Translations under genes and position numbers: made by a program
Shown: piece after piece, positions 44,453 to 55,840 of the stretch
Layout: the number at the start of each line of letters is the position of its first letter
Numbering within the stretch: the stretch's first letter is position 1
Notes under the pieces: generated by a model
What the model was told of the DNA's origin: nothing
The model's input: the letters and a program-made list of their open reading frames with translations, nothing else
The model's database searches: none
Assembly (NCBI GenBank): GCA_014529385.2
Contig: CM043969.1
Span: 16,938,446-17,002,445, forward strand
Length of the DNA stretch: 64,000 bases
Reading direction: 5' to 3'
Origin: Adiantum capillus-veneris
Lineage: Eukaryota > Streptophyta > Polypodiopsida > Polypodiales > Pteridaceae

Positions 44453-46024
44453 TCTCCAAACTAGCACACTCTCTATACTACAAGAAGTTGGTTACAACTT
44501 TCTTTGTCATTCATGCAATTGTTTGCCCAAATAATGTCATGAAAGCATAAAGGTTTACAAAAACATGATCAAGGTTAAGGATGCTAAAACAGCACGAAGC
44601 AATCTTTCAATGCAATGGCATCAAAATATAGTAGATAAAACTTAAAACGTGGAGTGAATAGGACCTAAAAGACAAAGAAAAGATATCAGCATAAACCAAT
44701 GGTCATTTTAAAGTCTTAAAACTTGAACCTTGATCAAGGTTTACAAGGTGAAACATAAGAATCAATATCATCAGGAGCTGAATACTCTTTGGTAGAGTCT
44801 CAAACTCGAACTGAAGAAAGCATCAATGCAATTGCAAAACACTCCTCAAGACGCAATTGCTCACCTTTGGGTCAATAACCACAAGTATGAAGGGCTGGCT
44901 CTCATGACTTCACTTGAAGTATTCACTTGCAGGTAGTCATTGGATGCACCCATGCATACATCACTTATGCAAGACCAAATTGGGCCACGGTTATCCTCAC
45001 TGGGACCTATTCAGGCAAGCAGGATGCCTATTCCACTCAGCCAATGAGAAGCTATGGGCTTTATGTGTATTGTGGAAAGATCTATAAGCAAGATTAGACA
45101 CGACTTATCAAGATACAAAACCAAAGAACACTTGCACATTTCACTAGATCACAGTTGTGCATATCAATTGTCCAAGGCTGGAGAAAACAGTAGTGCTGAT
45201 CAAGTTACATGTTTGACTCATGCATTTCAAGCATCTTCAGCAGCCAATGTAAGGATTTGTCATATCCCATGTGCACTCGGAAATTACAGATTTCAGGTTA
45301 AATGGCAGGATGAACTTTGTGATTGAGCACACCCGTTGCTGACCATGCAAACAAACTGTTGAGCACGCCAAGCAAAGACGGCATCAACGTGATAATGGAG
45401 GTTGCAACATAAAACATGGCAAACATAGAAGGCCGTGTCCCCTTGACACAGCTCAACTCTCTTGCTCTCAAGCACCGACATGCTGGATCACCAAAATATG
45501 AGTTTCCTAACCTGTACTCTTGAGTCTTCATCTAAACTAACTGTCCGTGAACAAGCAGATGGTCTATAACAGCTCAAGGCCATGCTTTTGCGACAAGTTC
45601 TCTTTCATGTACATGCAGACTGGAGAATGGTTTGGTCCTGTGCAATGTACGCTTAGCATGATTGCCTAGTCTGCAAAACTCTTATCAGAGATACTCAACG
45701 AAGGACTTGCAAACAACACCACGGCACAGAGCAGCCCACCTGCGTTGAATCAATGCCCCTCTCAGGGAACTCTTTCATCCATAACCGCCCTTGCTAGGTT
45801 ACTTCTTTTGCAGAGAATGAGAAGAACAAAAGTTCACAAAAAAAAGGGCGTATCACAGAAATCAGCACGTACTCGATGGAGGCAGAGCACATTTGACGTT
45901 GGCATCGAGGTTAGACTTCTGCAAGTTCCTCTTGTTGGAGCATCTTCGAGAGCGGCAAATGGATCCAAAATGCTGCAAGACCTATGTAAAGAACAAAGTA
46001 CTCTTCCAAATGTGTGTGTGTGGT

Positions 46025-46065
<41 letters not shown>

Positions 46066-46589
46066 GGGAGGTGGGGGTCGCAGAGTGAGAAATTGTCTTG
46101 ATCAATCGCTTGCAGAAAAGAACAACTCAATCTAGTGGAATAAGAGAGCCCAGAACGTGCTTGTTGGGTGGGTGCGGTGAATGAATGGCAGGCTTTTAGA
46201 GAGAGAAAAGAGCACTATGTGTGCCGCGCGAGTGTAAATTTCGTATTTTCTGGCTCATTCCCTCATTTTTCTGCCCACGTTGAGCCCGCGCAGGTATATT
46301 CCTTGGAACTAGTGTACTTGTTAAACAGAAGACGCCTGTAAGACACTCCAAAGTTCAAAGATGAGTTTAAAGTTCTAGGGGAGAGGACAATGAGTAGTGC
46401 AAAATTCAAATGCTAGTGTGAGAACCAATGTTCAGGAAAAAACATTCTCCAAAACATACAAAGTTTGCCAAGAGGATAATTTTGAAAATTAGGATTTTTT
46501 CAATTTTATACACTATTTGTTTTTGTTTGGCGAAATCTCTCCTTTTGCGCTTGCCCTCGATTGGCATTTTTAAATAAAAACCGGCATGA
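44453..46589. other. Unassigned DNA with a GT/GA microsatellite
   Basis: No gene family recognised. 46012-46070 is a compound (TG)n(AG)n microsatellite. On the minus strand the CT-rich tract and the ~45.8-46.2 kb segment have the texture of a plant promoter/5' UTR, but no linked coding sequence was found. Confidence 0.4.
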
Positions 46590-46745
46590 TATTAAGTTGA
46601 GACTCGAACACTGGAGACAATAGTAGTTCAAAGCGATCATGCCGCCACTTCGGCGGTTTGATACCATGGAAGCATTAATGGTCTCTTGATGGACTGGGAG
46701 TTACGCATGCATGTTAATCAGTGCCCGCCAACACTTATAGAAAGT
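46590..46745 (-). mobile_element. Possible tRNA-derived SINE
   Basis: On the minus strand: a tRNA-like head with 'ccatggtatcaaaccgcc' and a B-box-like 'gtgttcgagtctcaa' about 65 bp on, ending in an A/T-rich tail near 46565-46590. The boxes are imperfect and no target duplication was fixed. Confidence 0.28.
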
Positions 46746-47103
46746 GGATCTCTTAAGATTCACTTCAAAATTTTGTACCGGGAGAACTATTTCTTAACCA
46801 TTGTATAGATATTCTAAATATAACAACTTCCATAGTTTTTATTGATTTCTATTTATAGTTTCTTGGCACATTGTGTATCTACTAACATAATATGGCGGAA
46901 GGGGGAGCCCTTTACAAGTGTCGCATTCTGCGACTTGAAGGCTAAAGTCCAGAACAAAAACAAGCCCCTTTGCACGCAATAAAGAGGGAGAGAGGGAGAG
47001 AGAGAGACCACCGAAGGCGGCCGGCCGTACTAGTGCTTCTTGTGGAGTGATAAACATGCAAACTTTTTCTCTTGGTGTGGATTGGCAACAATAGCTACAA
47101 CAA
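46746..47103. other. Unassigned DNA
   Basis: A short GA-rich microsatellite (46980-47007) is present, followed by 'ggcggccggcc'. No gene. Confidence 0.45.
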
Positions 47104-47210
47104 AAGCATAAATGGTGAACAGTCTCTTTTTAACAAAATTGGTGAGTATTGTGAAGGAGACGATGGAAACACCATCTTGCCTATTGAGTATGCTAACGTG
47201 AAAAGTTCCT
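47104..47210 (+). mobile_element. Small Gypsy scrap of the A/B family (fossil)
   Basis: The frame reads NKIGEYCEGDDGNTILPIEY, matching the sequence just before the protease in Gypsy A (NKVGEYCEGEDSNTTLPVEY) and B. About 100 bp only, no other part attached. Confidence 0.75.
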
Positions 47211-47599
47211 CACTCGACTACAACCTCATGATGAATATTGAAGACAAAGGGACAAAGAGAAGCTGAAGGTACATATTGTTTGGCTCATCAACATCCTTGT
47301 TGTGTGTTTGTCATCATCGTTTTGTAGATCCTTGGACAACCATGAAACATCAAGCTTGTGCTGATTTATAAGCAAGGATGGATGGCTCAAGTGTGGTTGG
47401 CAAAATGGCTTTCACAACTTCTTAGTTATGATTAGGTATGCTCTCAATGCTCTAAGAAGGGCCATGCTTATAGATGGCTTGGTGATTGTCCTTATTACTA
47501 TCTCCAAGATCTAGTTGCGTCAACATGACTTTGAGGAAACTATTTACAAGTCTGGTGTATGGAAGTGCTACCTTCATTGGGAATTGTTTGAAGGGTGCA
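47211..47599. other. Unassigned DNA
   Basis: No motif recognised on either strand. A short tandem 'gcatgcgtgcatgcatgcg' lies just beyond, near 47603. Confidence 0.4.
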
Positions 47600-48400
47600 C
47601 GGATGCATGCGTGCATGCATGCGGGAAGAGAGTGCAAAGAGGAGACGACATGGATGTTTGGTGGAGCTGTAGAGTGGGATTATTTCACTCACTCCTTACT
47701 ACTCTAGATTATCAAATGGCACAATGCTAGTTGTTAGTGGGTTAGGATGATGGGTGTGTGGTCGAGGTTACGACTATGTTGGCCCTTTATGCCAACAACC
47801 TCCCACTTAAAGGCCAATGTGGTTGTAAGTGGCTATGACTAAAGTTAATATGTATAATAACCTATATTGCCGTAAAGCATGTCAATTGCTTCACCTTTCA
47901 TCCATTAGCTATGTGCAATGTGCAAAATGCTCCACAACCAAATATGTGCATTGTTGCTAGAGCCTACATGCGTGTAATGCAGGTATCATGTAAAACCTAC
48001 ATAGCTCGACGATATATCAAGCTAGTGTGAATCATCGCATGAGTGACAATTCCAATTGTGAAGGCTCCCACTACAATTGCTATATCGGGTTCGATATTAA
48101 GAGGTCATACATGAGACTCAAAGCTAACAATAAGTGTGTAATCTCGGCTAATCTATCCACCTCACACTATCTGCATCATATGCATCACCACCATTAGGAT
48201 TGATCATGTATGGATGTATCAACTATGACAACGCGATGGTTGTCACCTTCCCCTCATCCACGGGGATTGGATTCATGTCAGTCTCTAGCATGAGCATACC
48301 AAAGAACTCCATATCCGTCATCTTTGACTCAACCTGTTGTTTCTACATGTCTACAAAGTAATAGAGACATTACAATCTCGAACATAAGAAACATGCAAAG
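47600..48400 (-). mobile_element. Copia remnant related to the Copia nested in Gypsy A (fossil)
   Basis: The plus strand 'ccaacaacctcccacttaaa' at ~47793 reproduces the LTR/purine-tract junction of the Copia at 6636, and the preceding ~180 bp resemble its LTR. To the right, 'gctcccactacaattgctat' (~48070) and 'gagcataccaaagaactcca' (~48293) match in order the RNase H/RT-side sequence of that Copia. Heavily decayed; the 5' part is missing. Confidence 0.6.
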
Positions 48401-48528
48401 GGTAAACACACGCATGTCATGTACAGCGTCATGACACTCATCCACGAAAGATACATGTCACATCTTTCTACATGTCTACAAAGTGATAGAGACATTACAG
48501 TCTCGAACATAAGAAACGTGCAAAGGGT
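48346..48528. repeat. Duplicated ~57-bp segment, 123 bp apart
   Basis: 'catgtctacaaagt.atagag' to 'gaaac.tgcaaagggt' occurs at 48346-48402 and 48469-48526 with about three differences, a small tandem duplication with a 123-bp period. Confidence 0.75.
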
Positions 48529-48686
48529 GACCCATGCCACTTTGAACACCTTTTGCAATCACCAGCAAAACCCTATTCATATGAAAATATTGCTCCCTCC
48601 AAGCAATACATAACATCCACTATCTCATAATTGTCTCATTGAGATTAAACTCTGTCTTAGTGTTGAGGAAGCGACTCACACACCCA

Positions 48687-49620
48687 TGAAGTGCATGCAA
48701 ACACTACCTAGATCAATCGAGGACACAGATGACACGATAGGCACATGGAGGAAATCTCTTTAGCTTGTCAGGCTGACACCATCCTACACATACAACACTC
48801 TGGAAGGCCAACTAAACCACAATCAAGAACCTCACTGCTCTTAACCACACCACCTAGCCACATACACACATAGGGAAGGTAACTCACATAATCATGCCAG
48901 ATTCGTACGAAACTTAAGGAACACTATCCCGTCACTGGGATACACCTGTCCCTACGCTTCTACACTCAAAACCCTCACTCTAAACCCGTCTGCGGAAAAC
49001 GCGTAGGATGACAGAGCAGAATTTTGAAAGTACCCGAAACTGAAATTTATGAGTACCTATGCGTAGCTTATGTCGCCACGATTTTATAGACTACTAGCAC
49101 ATAGAAAACAGACATCGTTTGATACACTTACGGCCACAAATAGCTCGTAGATGCGTCAGCGTGTGCGCTTCGTCTCGCTTGGAATGCTTGGCATTGTCGC
49201 GTAGCTTTCCTCGAGCCTACAACAATGGTGCAATCGGATCTCCAATGTGTTGAGCGAGTCGGGCGTAGTGAGAGGATAAAGCTCACGCTCACTCTCTTTC
49301 TCTCTCACACACAGTAGACGGCAGCGCTCCAGTTTTGATTATGATTAAAGTCCCCCCCCCCTTTACAAAATGACCTAGGTACCTTATATACTAAGGCTAC
49401 CTTAGGTTTAACCAAAAATGGGGTTGAAAGGGTCAAATGGCTTTGTATTTACAATCTGGAAGTGTCATTGCACCCCGGCTTCTGAAACTAGAATAACTAC
49501 TCATTACAAATGACGTTTATAGCCATAATCCGCAGCATTTCATAACTCGCAAAAGATAAGACTTTGGTACGAAACTTGAGTTATGTTGTTGGTATGAAAC
49601 TTGAGTTATGTTGGTACCAT
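48687..49620 (-). repeat. 3' LTR of Gypsy B
   Basis: Matches 60818-~61730 at about 97% by eye. It contains the half-site ACGCGTAGGATG (48999-49010) and the TATA region (49374-49406). Its inner edge lies beside the protease piece near 49.62 kb and is not sharply defined. Confidence 0.85.
48999..49010. promoter_or_regulatory. LTR half-site of the Gypsy B palindrome (3' LTR)
   Basis: ACGCGTAGGATG equals half of B's internal palindrome (CATCCTACGCGTAGGATG). It occupies the place where Gypsy A's LTR has AGTCTATCGCGA. Confidence 0.7.
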
Positions 49621-49685
49621 TTTCAATTGTCGCATGAATGGTCTTCCCAGAATGATGTCATAGTTGTTCTTCTTGCCAAAGTCAA

Positions 49686-49922
49686 CCTCTCATAAGAGAG
49701 GACAGCCCTTTTGGCCTATAAAAGGAGGCCATTTCTACACACATTTCATAGTGTAAAGTTGATGCAACAAGGTGAGTGTGAGGTGGTGAGAGTGAAGCAA
49801 GGTGGGAGCTCTATTAAGGGTTTAATCCCTTTGTAAACTACTTCTTCTTTTGAAGTGCTAAAGCCATTGGTGGCTGCTTTCCCGTGGACGTAGCCCACAT
49901 TGGGTGAACCACGTATATCGTG

Positions 49923-49989
<67 letters not shown>

Positions 49990-50056
49990 CTATAATCTCT
50001 TGTGTGTGAAATCTATCTCTCTCCATTAAGTAATCTACTCGTCTTATTTCCTAACA
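49686..50056 (+). repeat. 5' LTR of the nested Copia (partial)
   Basis: Matches the last ~370 bp of the 3' LTR, with CTATAAAAGG near 49715 and a ~60-bp CT microsatellite (49927-49986). It ends CCTAACA before the PBS. Confidence 0.9.
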
Positions 50057-50058
50057 AC

Positions 50059-50070
50059 TGGTATCAGAGC
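50059..50070 (+). promoter_or_regulatory. Copia primer-binding site (tRNA-iMet)
   Basis: TGGTATCAGAGC, complementary to initiator tRNA-Met, two bases after the 5' LTR. Confidence 0.93.
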
Positions 50071-50129
50071 AAGGTTTGCTCGTAGCTAAACTATATCAAG
50101 GAAAGGATTCCTTGAATTGAGTGGGAGTT

Positions 50130-51380
50130 ATGGCGGAGGAAGGGAAGCTCAAGATTGAGAAGTTCAATGGCAAAAACTACCAACATTGGAAGATGCAGAT
50201 TGAAGACTATCTGTACCAGAAGGATCTCTATTTGCCACTAGGCGGTCTTGCGAAGAAGCCCGCAACAATGGCAGATGAAGCATGGATTGTCCTTGATCGA
50301 AAGGCACTGGGAACAATCCAGTTAAGCTTGGCATCAACGGTGGCCTTCAATGTTTCGGAGATGAAGACCACGGAGGACTTGATGAAGTCACTTGACGATT
50401 TCTACGAGAAACCATCGGCATCCAATAAGGTATTTCTTATGAAGCGCTTGTTCAATCTAAAGATGGCAGAGAATGGTTCAGTTGCAGAACACCTAAATGA
50501 CTTTAACACAAATATAAGTCAACTTCGATCGGTGAAAATCAATTTCGATGACGAAGTGCGAGCTCTCCTTATACTATCATCTCTACCGGATAGTTGGGAC
50601 AGCATTGTGATGGCTGTAAGTAATTCTATTTCTGGCATAAATACTCTTAAGTTTGATGATGTTGTGGGTGTTCTCCTAAGCGAGGAAATACGAAGGAGAA
50701 GCACAGGAGAATCATCAAGTGCTGCACTGTCAGTGGAAACAAGAGGAAGGCCTAAGGAAAGGTTCAAAAACCAAAAGGGTCGTGATCGCTCAAAGCGGAG
50801 CAAGTCACGCACAAAGTCAGTTCTTGAATGCTGGAACTGCGGCAAGAAGGGCCACGTCAAGAAGGATTGTTGGTCCAAGAAGAAGAAGGAGGCAGAGTCT
50901 CAAGACAACAAGCCAACATCGGAGGCCAATGTGGCAGGTAAAGTAGAGCAAGATGCTCTAATTCTCTCATTAGACAATGTGTCTAATTCCTGGATAGTAG
51001 ATTCCGGGGCTTCGTTCCATGCGACACCACACAAGCAACATTTCCAAGACTACACCAAAGGTAATTTTGGGTATGTATACTTGGGAGATGATGAAGCTTG
51101 TGAGATTGTCGGCAAAGGTACAGTTTCTGTCAAAACTGCTAATGGAAATGAGTGGAAGCTTAAAGATGTTAGGCATATTCCTTCTCTTCACAAAAATTTG
51201 ATCTCTACAGGACAATTGGATGATGAAGGTCACAACATTGCATTCGGAAACAAAAGGTGGAAGATCTCAAAGGGATCTTTGGTGGTTGCCAAGGGAGAAA
51301 AAGTCGGTACACTTTACTTGTGTACTGTTAGCACGCAACCTTTAGCTTGTGCAGCGATTACAGAAGTTGACAATGCGGTG
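50130..51380 (+). CDS. Copia gag and protease part (fossil)
   Basis: Starts at the ATG at 50130 (MAEEGKLKIEKFNGKNYQHW), a TNT1-94-like gag. UBN2-type capsid region residues ~10-190, a basic stretch, zinc knuckle CWNCGKKGHVKKDC (~residue 235), then the protease core SWIVDSGASFHATPHKQHF (~residue 290) and the region leading to the integrase zinc module. Gag coats the RNA; protease matures the polyprotein. Confidence 0.9.
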
Positions 51381-52450
51381 TGGCACTACCGACTTGGGCA
51401 TATGAGTGCCAAAGGAATGCAAATCCTTCAAACAAAGAAGCTTCTACCAGGTTTGAAAGAAGTGGACTTAGAGTTCTGTGAAGATTGTGTTTATGGTAAA
51501 CAAAAGAGGGTAAAATTTCAAAAATCAAGAAATGAAAGAAAAAATAAAAAACTTGAGTTGGTTCATTCTGATGTTTGGGGTCCTGCAAGTACACCATCAC
51601 TGGTGGCTCATTGTACTATGTAACATTCATAGACGATGCGACTAGGAAAACATGGGTTTATGTCATGAAGAATAAATCCGATGTATTTTCCATATTTCAA
51701 AGGTGGAAAGCCTTTGTGGAGAATGAAACAGGTACCAAGGTTAAATGCCTCAGATCCGACAATGGAGGCGAATATTGCAGCCAAGCTTTTGAAAGATTTG
51801 TGCTAGCAATGGCATTCGGAGGCAAAGGACAACCCCAAGGACACATCAACAAAATGGGATTTCGGAAAGGATGAACAGGACAATCATGGAGCGAGCACGA
51901 AGCATGCGGCTACATGCAGGCCTACCGCTTGAGCTTTGGGCGAAAGCTGTAAGTACATCTGTGTACTTAATCAACTAGTCACCCTCAACGGCATTGGATG
52001 GGGGAGTTCCAGAAGAGGCGTGGACAGGTAAACCGGTTAATTATGCATTTCTCAAAGTGTTTGGGTGTGAGGCTTTCATGCACATAGATAGAAGCCTAAG
52101 ATCAAAGCTAGATGCAAAGTCCAAAAAGTGTTTCTTCATTGGCTATGGAGAAGGTGACTTTGGGTATCACCTATGGAATCCTGAAGATGGTAAAATCTTA
52201 AGGAGTAGGGATGTAATTTTTAACGAACAAAATATGTACAAAGATTACTTGGAAAGAAAACAAACAAAAGAAATAGGTGATGAGTACATGGAGCTTGAGG
52301 ACAGTGAAGACTCAAGGACTGCAAACGGTGACAATGTGCAACAACGTCAACCAAATGAGGAGCCTCAACCTATTCCCCGAAGATCTACAAGAGCAAGTAG
52401 ACCTCCAGAAAGGTTTGCTCCTTCCTTCAACCATCTCTTGATCTCAGATT
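51380..52450 (+). CDS. Copia integrase part (fossil)
   Basis: HHCC module WHYRLGHMSAKGMQIL ... FCEDCVYGKQKR; core signs VHSDVWGPAS, FIDDATRKTWVYVMK, LRSDNGGEYCS; tail GCEAFMHIDRSLRSKLD ... CFFIGYGEGDFGYHLW and the RRSTRASRPPERF linker before RT. Several interruptions. Confidence 0.87.
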
Positions 52451-54010
52451 CTGGAGAGCCGGAATCATACGAAGAAGCTATGCAACAAGAATCCAAAGAA
52501 GAATGGACGAAGAGCATGCAAGTGGAGATGGACTCACTACATCGCAACCAAACATGGGAGTTGGTTGAGTTGCCTAAAGGTAAGCGGGCACTTCAAAACA
52601 AATGGGTGTACAAGCTGAAGGAAGAAGAAGGTGGGAAGAAAAGGTACAAGTCTAGGCTTGTGGTAAAAGGGTTTTCTCAAAAGAAAGGTATTGACTTCAA
52701 TGAAATATTTTCTCTTGTTGTAAAAATGAACTCAATTAGGCTTGTCTTAAGCCTTGTGGCTGCTCATGATCTAAATCTCGAGCAAATGGATGTCAATACG
52801 GCATTCCCTCACGGTGACTTAGAGGAGGAAATCTACATGCTTCAACCAAAGGGGTATGAAGTAAAAGGTAAGGAGAAAATGGTTTGCAGATTAAGAGAAG
52901 AGCTTGTATGGTTTAAAGCAAGCATCAAGACAATGGTACTTGAAGTTTGATCGATGGATGTTGGACCATGGATTCACAAGATACAACTCGGATCACTACA
53001 TCTACACGAAGAATTTGGGAGATGGGAAGTTCATCATCCTAATGTTGTATGTTGATGACATGCTGATTGCAAGTGCTAACATGCAGGACATCAAAGACCT
53101 AAAAGAGGAGCTGCCTAAATCTTTTTCAATGAAAGATTTAGGTGCTGCAAAGAGGATACTTGGTATGAAAATATCAAGGGACAAGACGAAGAAGACAATA
53201 AAGCTATCTCAAGAAGATTACATCAAGAAGGTACTAGAAAGGTTTGCAATGCAAAATGCAAAACCAGTTTCTACACCTTTGGCTGGTCATTTTAAACTAA
53301 CGAAGGATATGTGTCCAAAGACACAAGAGGAGATAGCCTATATGTCTAAAGTTCCATATGCTGCAGCGGTAGGTTCTCTAATGTATGCTATGGTCTGGAC
53401 AAGGCCAGACATTGCACATGCAATGGGAGTTGTGAGTAGGTTCATGGACAACCTAGGTAAAGAGCATTGGCAAGCTGTGAAGTGGATACTTAGGTATCTA
53501 AAAGGGACAACAACAAATGCTTTGTATTTTGGAGGAACTGATATTTTTCTAGAAGGGTATGATAACGCAGATATAGCAGGTGACAAAGATACTCGAAGGA
53601 GCACTACTGGCTATGTGTTCACGGTTGGAGGCACAACGGTAAGCTGGGCTTCAAAGTTGCAGAAAGTGGTTTCACTTTCTACCACGGAAGCAGAGTATGT
53701 AGCAATGACGGATGCAAGCAAAGAAATTTTGTGGCTTCACAGATTCTTAGAAGAGCTTGGATTCAAACAAGACAATTGTGTCTTGTACAGTGATAGCCAA
53801 AGCGCTATCCATCTTGCGAAGAACTCAACCTTTCATTCAAGGATAAAGCACATTGAGGTGAGATATCGCTTCATACGCACTCTTATGGAAGAGGGACAGC
53901 TAAAGCTAGGAAAGGTGCATACAAGTGAAAATCCTGCAGACATGTTTACAAAGGTGGTCAACAAGGAGAAGTTGAGCTTTTGCTCATCTTCAATCGGCAT
54001 TCAAGGATAA
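52450..54010 (+). CDS. Copia RT and RNase H part (fossil)
   Basis: RT signs NKWVYKLKEEEG, RLVVKGFSQKKGIDF, MDVNTAFPHGDLEEEIYM, MYGLKQASRQWY and the catalytic LYVDDML; RNase H signs [55 protein letters not shown] and HIEVRYRFIRTLME. The frame runs almost to the 3' purine tract. Confidence 0.9.
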
Positions 54011-54070
54011 GAAGCCAGAATGGAAAGCAGTCACAGGTTTGGTTTGGAGATCAATCTCCAAGTGGGAGAT

Positions 54071-54790
54071 TGTTAAGTATGGAGCCTGATTTACCCTTGT
54101 AATTTTTTGTGGTAAAAGCGCACATTTGTAAGGCCCCCATTATGAGGAGAAGCCATCGTGCGTGAAGGAAAATCACTCACCGAAAACCAAAAATTTCACG
54201 GCCAAGAATCAAGGGCAACTTTAGGTTCCGCCCCTGAGACTTTTTTTTTCTCTCGCTGGAATATTATGGCCGGACGGCGGCCGGAAAATGGTCGGAAAAC
54301 AACCGTCGGTTGGCCGGTGGCCGGTGGTCGGAAGTCAATGGCCGGTGGCTGAATTCAAAAGCGGACTTGTCTTCTCAAGGGCGGCCACACATGGGCGGAT
54401 TGGAGGGTCCGATTTGGACTTATTCGCACAAGAGCGGCTACACATGGCTGCCTCTCATAAGAGAGGGCAGCCCTTTTAGCCTATAAAAGGAGGCCATTTC
54501 TACACACATTTCATAGTGTGAAGTTGATGCAACAAGGTGAGTGTGAGTGAAGCAAGGCGGGAGCTCTATTAAGGGTTTAATCCCTTTGTAAACTACTTCT
54601 TCGTTTCAAGTGCTAAAGCCATTGAGTGGCTGCTTTCCCGTGGACGTAGCCCACATTGGGTGAACCACGTATATCGTGTGTACTCTCTCTCTCTCTCTCT
54701 CTACTCTATAATCTCTTGTGTGTGAAATCTATCTCTCTCCATTAAGTAATCTACTCAAATATCTATTTAGCTACGTCTTATTTCCTAACA
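54071..54790 (+). repeat. 3' LTR of the nested Copia
   Basis: 720 bp, TGTTAAGTATGG ... TTCCTAACA, preceded by the purine tract CCAAGTGGGAGAT. It has fewer GGCCGGTGG units and a shorter CT run than the solo LTR at 23357. Confidence 0.94.
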
Positions 54791-54799
54791 CTGCAGGGT

Positions 54800-55840
54800 C
54801 ATTCGTGTGGATATCAAGGCAGGTTTTCCCCATTTTTTTCAAACCTCTTTGGTTGCAATGGCCACACCAGCTCCACTGTCAAGGATTGCCATGGTTTTTA
54901 CACCATTGAATTCCACAGGAAGGGTGGTGTTTCTATCTTCTCCCTCGTAATAATCGCCTACCTTGTTTAATGGCACTGGCCTAGTATTTAGTTGAGGAAT
55001 TTCAAGCTCTTTGATGCCTTCCTCGATTTGAGTCATTGGGGTTTTTACACCAAATTTCTCTAGACATTTACCCACATTAGCCTACATGTTTGGTCTTATT
55101 CTGAGCAACTCGGCTAACATTATTGTATAGGTGACTGGGGTAGATAGAATATGTACTAGCCCCTTTGAATCGATGGCCTTGTTGGGAGACAATCTCTGTG
55201 ATGGGACTACAACCACATCTGACTTGGTCTCGTACTCTCCCATGTAGGACGGTAGTGTTCTTAGCGAATGGGGTTGACTATCCATAGATTGTATAGATCC
55301 TTTGTCGCCCCAATACGATTGCACGTCTAGATTCATTTGAGATCCAGTCTCAAATTCCTCTATTGGTGGTAGAAACACTCCTCGTTCATTACCAGTCTTG
55401 TCTACTAGTTTTCTTAGGTCATCGGCTTCATTGGCCTCTCTGACTTGTTTCCACAATTCGTCAAGACCATCTATCTCTTTACAATCCTCAGGTATAGCTT
55501 GGTGAAATCCCTCAGAAGAGTTATCCGTGCTATTCAGTACTATCCTTGGTTCTAATGCTTGGTCTGTGCTCATGACTAGAATCTGGCTCTTTTCGTTCCT
55601 GGTTTGGTGGGATTACTTGTGTAGGCAGGACACGGATCACATCCTCAAGTTTTGCAACTGGTGGTTCTAGTAAAGCTTGGGCTGTTTGAATCATTTTCTG
55701 GCACATTTCAAACCTTTGCTTTTCTAGTTCCGCATAGGGATATGTCATCCACCTGTGTTCTTGGGTTTGGTTTTTTTTGAGCCTCACATCATAGGCTTTC
55801 AAGAGGGCATCTAATGTCTCATTAACCTTCTCTGCCAACA
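54800..55840 (-). CDS. Gypsy B protease part (fossil)
   Basis: Minus strand. The unconserved charged spacer (~55.84-55.1 kb, e.g. MTYPYAELEKQRFEMCQKMI, as in A's MTYPYPEIEKQRLEMCKQLI) leads to KVGDYYEGEDRNTTLPVEF and the retropepsin core AILDSGAGVAIAT. The Copia insertion lies immediately after; the protease's end piece (VDFGKKNNYDIILGRPFM) is on the other side near 49.65 kb. Confidence 0.85.

Larger units (their letters stand above)
49686..54790 (+). mobile_element. Copia of the TGTTAAG family nested in Gypsy B (fossil)
   Basis: A 5.1-kb Copia: partial 5' LTR (49686-50056), initiator-Met PBS (50059-50070), gag, protease, integrase, RT, RNase H, purine tract (~54056-54070) and 3' LTR (54071-54790). 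It is inserted in the protease region of Gypsy B, in opposite orientation. Where the LTRs overlap they differ by ~2%, so it is younger than its host. All domains are present with about three lesions, making it one of the better-kept elements here. Its LTR is the one found alone at 23357-24181. Confidence 0.93.

Noticed and set aside
45740-46130. Gene with a CT-rich 5' UTR on the minus strand
   Set aside because: The texture fits, but no linked coding exon could be identified; the microsatellite produces most of the signal.
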